Shown here: positions 16,594 to 25,025 of the stretch, one piece after another
Layout: the number at the start of each line of letters is the position of its first letter
Numbering within the stretch: position 1 is the stretch's first letter
Source of the DNA: Pseudomonas wenzhouensis
Lineage (GTDB): Bacteria > Pseudomonadota > Gammaproteobacteria > Pseudomonadales > Pseudomonadaceae
Assembly: GCF_021029445.1 (NCBI RefSeq)
Contig: NZ_CP072610.1
Location: 4,340,001 to 4,404,000, forward strand
Direction: 5' to 3'
Length of the DNA stretch: 64,000 nucleotides
Translations under genes and position numbers: made by a program
Notes under the pieces: model-generated
What the model saw: only the letters and a program-made list of their open reading frames with translations
Told to the model about the DNA's origin: nothing
Database searches by the model: none

Positions 16594-18408
16594 ATGAGCA
16601 CGAACACTGCCACTCCCCGTCGCCTGCGCTGGCGCAGCCTCGTGCTGCTGGCGCTGCTGCTTGCGCCACTGCTGTGGCCGGTGCATTTCCTGGCCGAGCG
16701 TTACTACCGCGAAGTGCTGATCGAACAGAACCGGCAAACCCTTGACCTGTACGTCGCCAACCTGCTCGGTACGCTGCGTCGTTACGAGGTGCTGCCGCAG
16801 ATTCTCGGTGATCTTCCAGGTGTACGCGCAGCCCTTCACGCGTCCGAAGACCCTGCCGCACTGGACACCGCCAATCGCCTGCTGGCGCGCATCAAGCGGC
16901 AGACCGGTGCCGACGTGATCTACCTGATGAATAATCGCGGCGCCACCCTGGCTGCCTCCAACTGGGACAAGCCCGACAGCTTCGTTGCCGGCAACTTCGC
17001 CTTCCGCCCCTATTTCCGCGAAGCCCTGGCCGGCCGCCTGGGCCGCTTCTTCGGCCTCGGCACCACATCCGGCAAGCGCGGCTACTACTTCGCCTACCCG
17101 GTGCGCGAGGACGATCACAACATCGGCGCACTGGTGGTCAAGGTCGACCTCGATCACACCGAAACGCTGTGGGGCAACACGCCGGAACAGTTACTGGTGA
17201 CCGACACCAATGGCGTGGTGATTCTCACCTCGCGCCCGGACTGGCGCTTTCATGCCAGCCGCCCACTGGACCGCGTCGAACAGTCCGCCATCGCCAGCAA
17301 TCAGCCCTACCCGACCCAGGCGCCACCCCGCCTGGATCTCGACCCAAACGCCTGGCTGACACAAAGTCGTGTTCTGGACGAAACCGGCTGGACGGTGAGC
17401 ATTCTCGCCCCGCGTATCCTCCTCGACCGCCCCGTGCGCAGCGCCGTGGCCGTGGGCGCGGCAGCCTTGCTGGCGCTGCTGTTGCTGCTCGGCCTGTTGA
17501 TTTTGCGCCGTCGCCATTACCTCGAACGCATCGCCCTCGACGCCCGCGCCAAGGCCGAACTGGAACAACGCGTGGCCGAACGCACGCAGGATCTGGAGCT
17601 GCTCAACAGCCGCCTCAAGCAGGAAGTGCTCGAACGCGAGCAGGCCCAGCAGGAACTGGTGCGCGCTCAGGACGAACTGGTTCAGGCCGGCAAACTGTCG
17701 GCGCTCGGCACCATGAGCGCCAGCATCAGCCACGAACTCAATCAACCGCTGGGGGCGATCCGCAGTTACGCCGAAAATGCCAGCACCCTGCTCGATCACC
17801 AGCGCAACGACGATGCTCGTGCCAACCTCAAGCTGATCAGCGAGCTGACCGAACGCATGGCCTCGATCATTGCCCATCTGCGCGCATTCGCCCGCCGCGA
17901 CCGCCATGCGCCGGAGCGCGTCGCCCTGCAACCGGCGCTGGACGATGCCCTGGCCCTGCTGGCCAAGCGCCGCCGGGCCATGGACGTAGAACTGATTCGC
18001 GACCTGCCGGATGCCACCCTCTGGGTTCAGGCCGGTGAGACACGCCTGCGCCAGGTGCTCGGCAATCTGCTTGGCAACGCACTCGATGCGCTGGTCGCCA
18101 AGGCGCCACCACGACGTATCTGGATCAGCCTCGAACATCAAGCCGAGCACCTCGACCTGCTGCTGCGCGACAACGGTCCCGGTTTCTCGGCCGAATCCCT
18201 GGCACGCGCACGTGAGCCCTTCTTCACCACCAAGACCAGCGCCCAGGGCCTGGGGCTTGGCCTGGCCATCTGCGACAGCCTGATCCGTGCACTGGACGGC
18301 GAACTACTGCTGGCCAATCATCCCGAGGGTGGCGCACTGATCACCCTACGCCTGCGCCTGGCCGCTCCCGGCGTCAACCTGCAACCTTCCGAGGATCCTT
18401 CGCCATGA
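16594..18408 (+). CDS. dctB: DctB, C4-dicarboxylate sensor histidine kinase
   Basis: 604 aa. Two membrane segments (about residues 10-32 and 282-304) flank a periplasmic double-Cache sensor domain ('YLMNNRGATLAASNWDKPDSFVGNF'-like, with 'RPYFREAL' and 'TSGKRGYYFAYPV', the usual DctB succinate-binding features). Then follow a coiled coil, HisKA with the phospho-His in 'SISHELNQPLGAIRSYAENA', and HATPase with 'GNLLGNALDAL', 'DNGPGFS' and 'GLGLGLAI'. The ATG at 16594 is preferred; a GTG twelve codons upstream (16558) is possible. Its stop overlaps dctD. It senses external C4-dicarboxylates and phosphorylates DctD. Confidence 0.93.
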   Translation: MSTNTATPRRLRWRSLVLLALLLAPLLWPVHFLAERYYREVLIEQNRQTLDLYVANLLGTLRRYEVLPQILGDLPGVRAALHASEDPAALDTANRLLARIKRQTGADVIYLMNNRGATLAASNWDKPDSFVAGNFAFRPYFREALAGRLGRFFGLGTTSGKRGYYFAYPVREDDHNIGALVVKVDLDHTETLWGNTPEQLLVTDTNGVVILTSRPDWRFHASRPLDRVEQSAIASNQPYPTQAPPRLDLDPNAWLTQSRVLDETGWTVSILAPRILLDRPVRSAVAVGAAALLALLLLLGLLILRRRHYLERIALDARAKAELEQRVAERTQDLELLNSRLKQEVLEREQAQQELVRAQDELVQAGKLSALGTMSASISHELNQPLGAIRSYAENASTLLDHQRNDDARANLKLISELTERMASIIAHLRAFARRDRHAPERVALQPALDDALALLAKRRRAMDVELIRDLPDATLWVQAGETRLRQVLGNLLGNALDALVAKAPPRRIWISLEHQAEHLDLLLRDNGPGFSAESLARAREPFFTTKTSAQGLGLGLAICDSLIRALDGELLLANHPEGGALITLRLRLAAPGVNLQPSEDPSP

Positions 18409-19790
18409 CCAGCGACAGCGCCATCGACAGCCGCATTCAGGTACTGCTGATCGACGACGACGCCCATCTGCGCCAGGCGCTCAGCCAAACGCTCGACCTG
18501 GCCGGGCTCAAGGTGCTCAGCCTGGGCGATGCGCAGGGCCTGGCCGCACGCATTCCGGCAGGCTGGCCGGGCGTGGTGGTCAGCGACATCCGCATGCCCG
18601 GCATCGACGGCCTGCAACTGCTGGAGCAATTGCGCGAGCGTGATACCGAGTTGCCGGTGCTGCTGATTACCGGCCACGGCGACGTGCCGCTGGCCGTACA
18701 GGCCATGCGTGCCGGCGCCTACGACTTCCTGGAGAAGCCCTTCGCCAACGACGACCTGCTCGACAGCGTACACCGCGCCCTGGAGCTGCGCCGTCTGGTG
18801 CTGGATAACCGCAGCCTGCGCATGGCACTCAACGACCGCCAGCAACTGTCCAGCCGCCTGGTGGGCCAGTCGCCTGCCATGCAACGCCTGCGCGAACAGA
18901 TCGGTGCGCTCGCCGGCATCGCCACCGATGTGCTGATCCTTGGCGAGACCGGTGCCGGCAAAGAGGTCGTCGCCCGCGCCCTGCACGATCTTTCCAGTCG
19001 TCGCGACGGCCCCTTCGTCGCCATCAACGCTGGCGCACTGGCCGAATCGGTGGTGGAAAGCGAGCTGTTCGGCCACGAGGCCGGCGCCTTCACCGGCGCG
19101 CAGAAACGCCGTATCGGCAAGTTCGAGTTCGCCAACGGCGGCACCCTGTTCCTCGACGAGATCGAGAGCATGAGCCTGGACGTGCAGGTCAAGCTGCTAC
19201 GCCTGCTGCAGGAGCGCGTGGTCGAACGCCTGGGTGGCAACCAGCTGATCCCGCTGGATATCCGCGTCATCGCCGCGACCAAGGAAGATTTGCGCCAGGC
19301 CGCCGATGCCGGCCGCTTCCGCGCCGACCTGTACTACCGCCTCAACGTCGCACCGCTGTCCATTCCAGCGCTGCGCGAACGCGGCGAAGATGCCCTGCTG
19401 CTGTTCCAGCATTTCGCCGAGTCGGCGGCCGCCCGCCATGCCCTGCCGCCACGCGAACTGCAGCCAGGGCAGCGCGCTTTGCTGCTGCGTCACCCCTGGC
19501 CGGGCAACGTGCGCGAACTGCAGAACGCCGCCGAGCGCTTTGCGTTGGGCCTGGAGCTGGCACTCGACAGCAACGCGCCTAGTCTGCCGCCGGTCAATGG
19601 CGGGCTCAGCGAACAGGTCGAAGCCTTCGAGCGTGCCCTCATCGCCGCCGAACTGAGCCGCCCACATGGTTCACTGCGCAGCCTGGCCGAAGCCCTGGGC
19701 GTACCGCGCAAGACCCTGCACGACAAACTGCGCAAACATGGCCTGACCTTCTCCGGCGCTGGCGGAAGCTCGCCAGAGGACTTCGACTGA
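18405..19790 (+). CDS. dctD: DctD, sigma-54-dependent response regulator
   Basis: 461 aa with three domains: receiver (Asp17-19 acidic pocket, phospho-acceptor Asp61 in VVSDIRMPG, Lys in 'LEKPF'); AAA+ ATPase with Walker A GETGAGKE, an intact GAFTGA loop ('EAGAFTGAQKRR') for sigma-54 contact and Walker B 'GGTLFLDEIES'; and a C-terminal Fis-type HTH ('LRSLAEALGVPRKTLHDKLRKHGL'). The start overlaps the dctB stop. Its obvious target is the sigma-54 promoter 130 bp downstream, driving dctPQM. Confidence 0.95.
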   Translation: MTSDSAIDSRIQVLLIDDDAHLRQALSQTLDLAGLKVLSLGDAQGLAARIPAGWPGVVVSDIRMPGIDGLQLLEQLRERDTELPVLLITGHGDVPLAVQAMRAGAYDFLEKPFANDDLLDSVHRALELRRLVLDNRSLRMALNDRQQLSSRLVGQSPAMQRLREQIGALAGIATDVLILGETGAGKEVVARALHDLSSRRDGPFVAINAGALAESVVESELFGHEAGAFTGAQKRRIGKFEFANGGTLFLDEIESMSLDVQVKLLRLLQERVVERLGGNQLIPLDIRVIAATKEDLRQAADAGRFRADLYYRLNVAPLSIPALRERGEDALLLFQHFAESAAARHALPPRELQPGQRALLLRHPWPGNVRELQNAAERFALGLELALDSNAPSLPPVNGGLSEQVEAFERALIAAELSRPHGSLRSLAEALGVPRKTLHDKLRKHGLTFSGAGGSSPEDFD

Positions 19791-19866
19791 CTGGCGGCAA
19801 ACCGCCAGCCCCATCGATAAAGACCGCCCCACAGCGGGCCCGGCCATCCTCAGACCAAGCACCGCC

Positions 19867-19889
19867 AAAGCCCGCAGCCACGGGCTTTT
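19867..19889 (+). terminator. terminator of dctBD
   Basis: AAAGCCCG-CAGCCA-CGGGCTTTT, with A- and T-runs on both sides. A second T-less stem CTGGCGG/CCGCCAG lies directly after the dctD stop (19791-19807). Confidence 0.82.
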
Positions 19890-19920
19890 CATTGATGCAT
19901 GGCATTCGCCCGCAAAAGAC

Positions 19921-19936
19921 TGGCACAAGGGTTGCT
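19921..19936 (+). promoter_or_regulatory. sigma-54 promoter of dctPQM
   Basis: TGGCACAAGGGTTGCT is a perfect match to TGGCAC-N5-TTGCW, with GG and GC at the required 10-nt spacing. Transcription would start near 19947, about 140 nt before dctP. It sits 32 bp after the dctD terminator and in front of the genes DctD is known to activate in other bacteria. DctD sites should lie within about 200 bp upstream, overlapping the end of dctD. Confidence 0.93.
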
Positions 19937-20016
19937 CTAGACTTCCGTCAAGCGAACCCACAAGTACAAGTCCAGGCCTCGCGAATGCCTCCGGCGTTTT
20001 TCTCCAAGCCGCCTAG

Positions 20017-21081
<1,065 letters not shown>

Positions 21082-21099
21082 GGCCGGAGAGCCGGGTGG

Positions 21100-21119
21100 G
21101 CAGGGTGCAATTGCCCTGC
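21100..21119 (+). repeat. intercistronic hairpin dctP-dctQ
   Basis: Stem GCAGGG / CCCTGC with an 8-nt loop, 19 bp after the dctP stop and without a T-tract. It is likely to stabilise the dctP message relative to dctQM. Confidence 0.55.
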
Positions 21120-21215
21120 TCCACCACGACGCCCGCAAAGGGCATCGAAACATGCAGCAACCGGTGAGCCGGCCCTCGGTTCGCCTTACGCCCTTTCCAT
21201 TCGGGAGAACCGACC

Positions 21216-21845
21216 ATGAACGCCTTGCGGCGCGTCTGGGAGCACTTCGAGGAAGGCTTCATCGCTTTTCTCCTGGCGGCCATGACGCTGATCACATTCG
21301 TCTACGTGATCCTCAACAACTTCTACACCCTGTTCTATTGGCTGGGTGACGCCTTTGGCGGCAACGAGTTTCTGCTCGGTATCGGCGACGCCATTCTCGA
21401 CATGGCCCAGGCGATGACCTGGAGCAACGCCCTGACCAAGGCCATGTTCGGCTGGTTGATCTTCTTCGGCCTGGCCTATGGCGTACGTACCGCCGGCCAC
21501 ATCGGCGTCGATGCCCTGGTCAAGCTGGCCCCACGCGGTGTACAGCGCGTCATCGGCATCATCGCCTGCTCGGCCTGCCTGGGCTACGCCGGCCTCATCG
21601 CGGTCGGCAGCTACGACTGGGTCAGCACCCTGTTCAAGGCCGGCATCGGTGCCGAGGACCTCGGTCACTACGGCATCCAGCAATGGCACATCGGCATGAT
21701 CGTGCCGTTCGGTTACGCCATGGTGTTCATCCGCTTCCTGGAAATCCTCGTGCGTATTCTGCGTGACCAGCAGACCGGCCTCGGCCTGGCGGATGAAGCC
21801 GCTGACGCCCTGAAAATCAATGAGCATGAGGAGCCCAAGCAATGA
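21216..21845 (+). CDS. dctQ: DctQ, TRAP transporter small membrane subunit
   Basis: 209 aa with four predicted membrane segments, the usual DctQ topology. 'WEHFEEGFIAFLLAAMTLITFVYVILNNF' is the typical first helix, and 'GLAYGVRTAGHIGVDAL' is the conserved loop. The ATG at 21216 follows GGGAGAAC. The stop overlaps the dctM start by ATGA, so the two membrane subunits are coupled. Confidence 0.94.
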   Translation: MNALRRVWEHFEEGFIAFLLAAMTLITFVYVILNNFYTLFYWLGDAFGGNEFLLGIGDAILDMAQAMTWSNALTKAMFGWLIFFGLAYGVRTAGHIGVDALVKLAPRGVQRVIGIIACSACLGYAGLIAVGSYDWVSTLFKAGIGAEDLGHYGIQQWHIGMIVPFGYAMVFIRFLEILVRILRDQQTGLGLADEAADALKINEHEEPKQ

Positions 21846-23122
21846 CCGTTCTGTTCCTCTTCCTGCTGCTGTTTTTGCTGATGTTCATCGGCGTGCCGAT
21901 TGCAGCCTCGCTCGGCCTGGCCGGCTCGATCACCATCATGCTGTTCAGCCCTGACTCGGTGCGCTCGCTGGCGATCAAGCTGTTCGAGACCTCCGAACAC
22001 TACACCCTGCTGGCCATTCCGTTCTTCCTGCTGTCCGGTGCCTTCATGACCACCGGCGGCGTGGCCAAGCGCCTGATCGACTTCGCCAACGCCTGCGTCG
22101 GCCACATCCGTGGTGGCCTGGCCATCGGTGCGGTACTGGCGTGCATGCTGTTCGCCGCCCTGTCCGGCTCCTCGCCGGCGACCGTGGCTGCGGTCGGCTC
22201 CATCGCCATCGCCGGCATGGTGCGCTCCGGTTACCCGCAGGCCTTCGGCGCCGGCATCGTGTGTAACGCCGGTACTCTTGGCATCCTGATTCCGCCGTCG
22301 ATCGTGATGGTGGTGTACGCTGCCGCCACCGAGCAGTCGGTAGGCAAGCTGTTCATGGCGGGCGTCATCCCCGGCATCATGCTCGGCCTGGTGTTGATGA
22401 TCGCGATCTACATCGTCGCACGCATCAAGAAGCTGCCAGCCCTGCCACGCGCCAGCTTCCGCGAGTGGCTGCGCGCCGCGCGTGAAGCGTTCTGGGGCCT
22501 GCTGCTGATGGTGATCATCCTCGGCGGTATCTACAGCGGCATGTTCACCCCGACCGAGGCTGCGGCCGTGGCGGCAGTGTACGCCGGCTTCGTCGCCCTG
22601 TTCGTGTACAAGGACCTGAAAATCCGCGAGTGCCCGAAGGTGCTGCTGGAGTCCGGCAAGCTGACCATCATGCTGATGTTCATCATCGCCAACGCCATGC
22701 TCTTCGCTCACGTACTGACCACCGAGCAGATCCCGCAGACCATTACCGCCTGGGTGGTGGATCTGGGCCTGCAGCCCTGGCAGTTCCTGCTGGTGGTGAA
22801 TATCGTGCTGCTGGTGGCCGGTGCCTTCATGGAGCCGTCGGCGATCATCCTGATCCTGGCCCCGATCCTGTTCCCGATCGCCATGCAACTGGGCATCGAC
22901 CCGATCCACCTGGGCATCATCATGGTGGTGAACATGGAAATCGGTCTGATCACACCACCCGTGGGGCTGAACCTGTTCGTCACCTCGGCGGTGACAGGTA
23001 TGCCGCTGACGGCAGTGATCCGCGCGGCGATGCCATGGCTGATGCTGCTACTCAGCTTCCTGGTGATCATTACCTACGTGCCTGCCGTGTCGCTCGGCTT
23101 GCCGAACATGCTCGGCATGTAA
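21842..23122 (+). CDS. dctM: DctM, TRAP transporter large membrane subunit
   Basis: 426 aa, very hydrophobic, about 12 membrane segments. It is the sodium-coupled permease of the TRAP system. 'LLFLLMFIGVPIAASLGLAG' at the start, 'ALSGSSPATVAAVGSIAIAGM' and 'NAGTLGILIPPSIVMVVYAAATEQSVGKLFMAGVIPG' are family blocks. Last gene of the operon, with a strong terminator 42 bp on. Confidence 0.95.
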   Translation: MTVLFLFLLLFLLMFIGVPIAASLGLAGSITIMLFSPDSVRSLAIKLFETSEHYTLLAIPFFLLSGAFMTTGGVAKRLIDFANACVGHIRGGLAIGAVLACMLFAALSGSSPATVAAVGSIAIAGMVRSGYPQAFGAGIVCNAGTLGILIPPSIVMVVYAAATEQSVGKLFMAGVIPGIMLGLVLMIAIYIVARIKKLPALPRASFREWLRAAREAFWGLLLMVIILGGIYSGMFTPTEAAAVAAVYAGFVALFVYKDLKIRECPKVLLESGKLTIMLMFIIANAMLFAHVLTTEQIPQTITAWVVDLGLQPWQFLLVVNIVLLVAGAFMEPSAIILILAPILFPIAMQLGIDPIHLGIIMVVNMEIGLITPPVGLNLFVTSAVTGMPLTAVIRAAMPWLMLLLSFLVIITYVPAVSLGLPNMLGM

Positions 23123-23164
23123 GGGTTCAAACCTACGCTGTTTGGTACTCCATGTACCCACTCT

Positions 23165-23191
23165 GCCCGGCCTTTGTGCCGGGCTTTTTTT
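23165..23191 (+). terminator. terminator of dctPQM
   Basis: GCCCGGC-CTTTGT-GCCGGGC followed by T7: a strong intrinsic terminator. Confidence 0.94.
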
Positions 23192-23313
23192 GCGCGAAAT
23201 AATCTGATGAAAACTACTGTAGCCATTTGAGTGCGTGCACATTTCCACAGCAGTGCACACAAGCGCCTGTGGTCACGTAAAGTCACGCTCGATATCGCCA
23301 AGGAAACCGTCAC

Positions 23314-23985
23314 ATGATCAAGCGCAGCCTGAAATCCATCGTCACCACCTGGTTTACAGGCCTGTTGTCGTTGCTGCCACTGGTTCTGACTCTGGCATTG
23401 CTGGCCTGGATATTCAGCCTACTCAATCGCCTGGTCGGCCCCTCGACCCTGATCGGCCAGTTGTCTGCCGCCCTCGGCCAACCGTTTTCCAGCAACAGTT
23501 ACCTGGCCTATCTACTGGGTTGCCTGGTGCTGCTGGCCAGCCTCTATCCACTGGGCCTGGCCGTGCAACTGGGCCTGCGCCGGCCCCTGTCCTGGCTGCT
23601 CGACCGCACCCTGCGGCGCACGCCGCTGATCGGCAACTTCTATAACCTGGCTGATCGTTTCGTTGGCTTGCTGGACAAGAGCAAGAACCCGGACATCACC
23701 ACCATGGCGCCGGTCTGGTGTTTCTTCGGCGGTGACGGCGCAGCCGTACTGGCCCTGCGCCCAAGCTCGGAGACGGTGGAACTGGAAGGCCGTGCCTACT
23801 GCGCCATTCTCATTCCCACCGCGCCGATTCCGGTGGGCGGCGGCCTGCTCTACGTACCGCAAGAGTGGATCCGCGCCGCCGACATGGGGGTGGATCAGCT
23901 GACCAGCATCTACGTATCCATGGGCCTTACGCCACCTGGCAAGCGCAACGCAGAGCAGTCACCTGCGCTGGTGATCAAGCCTTAG
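23314..23985 (+). CDS. DUF502 inner-membrane protein
   Basis: 223 aa with two N-terminal membrane segments (about 10-36 and 62-84) and a soluble domain. 'LKSIVTTWFTGLLSLLPLVLTLALLAWIF' and the later 'IPTAPIPVGGGLLYVPQEWI' are DUF502 hallmarks. Function unknown; plant homologues (LCV-like) are membrane proteins without an assigned reaction. Its last four bases overlap the convergent Lrp-type gene, leaving no room for a terminator between them. Confidence 0.85.
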   Translation: MIKRSLKSIVTTWFTGLLSLLPLVLTLALLAWIFSLLNRLVGPSTLIGQLSAALGQPFSSNSYLAYLLGCLVLLASLYPLGLAVQLGLRRPLSWLLDRTLRRTPLIGNFYNLADRFVGLLDKSKNPDITTMAPVWCFFGGDGAAVLALRPSSETVELEGRAYCAILIPTAPIPVGGGLLYVPQEWIRAADMGVDQLTSIYVSMGLTPPGKRNAEQSPALVIKP

Positions 23986-24449
23986 GCAAGCGGCAAGCTG
24001 GTGGTGGACTTGATCTCCGACAGCGCGACGATGGAGTTCACCTCCTGGATACCCGGCACCAGCGACAGCTTCTCGAAGAAGAAGCGCTCATACGCCTCGA
24101 TATCGCGGGTGACGATGCGCAGCATGAAATCCACCGCGCCCATCAGTACATGGCACTCCAGCACCTCGGGAAACTCGCGCATGGCCTCGGCGAACTCGGT
24201 CAGGTTGGAACGCCCATGGGCGTTGAGCTTGACCTGAGCGAACACCTGCGTGTGCAGGCCGATGCGCTTGCGATCGAGCAGGGTGACCTGTTTGCGAATC
24301 ACCCCCTCCTCCTTGAGGCGCTGGATACGGCGCCAGCAGGGCGACTGTGACAAACCAATGCGCTCGGCGATCTCGGCGGTGGACAAGCCGGCGTCCTCCT
24401 GCAGCAGGGCAAGAATACGTTGATCGTAGGCATCCAAAGCAATGGACAT
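23982..24449 (-). CDS. Lrp/AsnC family transcriptional regulator
   Basis: 155 aa. N-terminal winged HTH 'LSTAEIAERIGLSQSPCWRRIQRLKEEGVI' and C-terminal RAM ligand/oligomer domain ('FPEVLECHVLMGAVDFMLRIVTRDIEAYERFFFEKLSLVPGIQEVNSIVALSEIKST') are complete. The ATG at 24449 (MSIALDAYD) gives the standard length; the frame is open 14 codons further. Members sense amino acids and often control a divergent gene; here that is the unrecognised 108-aa gene at 24577. TTTGCC repeats in the shared intergenic region are candidate operator half-sites. Confidence 0.92.
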   Translation of the reverse strand: MSIALDAYDQRILALLQEDAGLSTAEIAERIGLSQSPCWRRIQRLKEEGVIRKQVTLLDRKRIGLHTQVFAQVKLNAHGRSNLTEFAEAMREFPEVLECHVLMGAVDFMLRIVTRDIEAYERFFFEKLSLVPGIQEVNSIVALSEIKSTTSLPLA

Positions 24450-24517
24450 AAATAATCTCCAATACTCACAATTCAAGGCAAGCTTATCCATTAAACATGG
24501 ATTAACACAGCGAACCA

Positions 24518-24558
24518 GGCAAACCTTTTGCCGAAATAAGGCGGAAAATTAGGCAAAA
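24518..24558. promoter_or_regulatory. candidate Lrp-type operator (three TTTGCC half-sites)
   Basis: GGCAAA (24518-24523), then after 3 bp TTTGCC (24527-24532), and a third GGCAAA (24552-24557) about 25 bp (2.5 helical turns) from the second. All lie in the 127-bp divergent space between the Lrp-type regulator and the 108-aa gene. Confidence 0.5.
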
Positions 24559-24576
24559 TCTGCCCGAGTTATCGCC

Positions 24577-24903
24577 ATGCCTGATACCACCCCGTTTCCG
24601 TCCGCCCATTCCCGACGCGATCCCTGGCAGGATCGCCCTGACGCCTGCGTTGAGTACCAGCTGCGCACCGATGCCGAAGCCGATGTCATGTGCCGCCTGC
24701 TCGGCCTGTTCGCCCAGTTGCAGTTGTTACCCGACGCCCTGCACATGCAGCGCCTGCAGGACGACCTGCATATCAGCCTGCGTCTGTCTGGCCTGTCGCT
24801 GCATCGCGCCGGCGTGCTGGCGCAGAAACTGCGCAGCCTGGTCTGCGTATGGGAGGTGACCTGGCAACACCTGGATCACAGCCTGGTCACGGAGGTGGCC
24901 TGA
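24577..24903 (+). CDS. hypothetical protein, possibly ACT-like
   Basis: 108 aa, soluble, not recognised. After an unstructured N-terminus (about 25 residues rich in Pro, Asp and Arg) comes 'YQLRTDAEADVMCRLLGLFAQLQLLPDALHMQRLQDDLHISLRLSGLSLHRAGVLAQKLRSLVCVWEV'. That beta-alpha-beta-beta-alpha-beta rhythm resembles the small ACT domains of IlvM-type regulatory subunits. The similarity is a pattern impression only. It is divergent from an Lrp-type regulator, which also senses amino acids, and 122 bp upstream of a lone GspE ATPase, with a perfect hairpin between. The ribosome site is weak. Confidence 0.65.
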   Translation: MPDTTPFPSAHSRRDPWQDRPDACVEYQLRTDAEADVMCRLLGLFAQLQLLPDALHMQRLQDDLHISLRLSGLSLHRAGVLAQKLRSLVCVWEVTWQHLDHSLVTEVA

Positions 24904-24971
24904 AGCGGCGACTCAATCACGCATGGGCCTTCGCCCTTGTGCTGCTTTTCGGGCATCCTAGCCAGGCTGCA

Positions 24972-24991
24972 AGGCCGTTGAAAAACGGCCT
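24972..24991 (+). repeat. perfect GAAA-tetraloop hairpin
   Basis: AGGCCGTT-GAAA-AACGGCCT: 8 perfect base pairs closed by a stable GNRA loop, between the 108-aa gene and the GspE-type gene. It is followed by GCTAACCTTG, not a T-run, so it is a stabilising or weak terminating stem. Confidence 0.65.
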
Positions 24992-25025
24992 GCTAACCTT
25001 GTTCAGGCCGACCCGAGGAGCCCGC

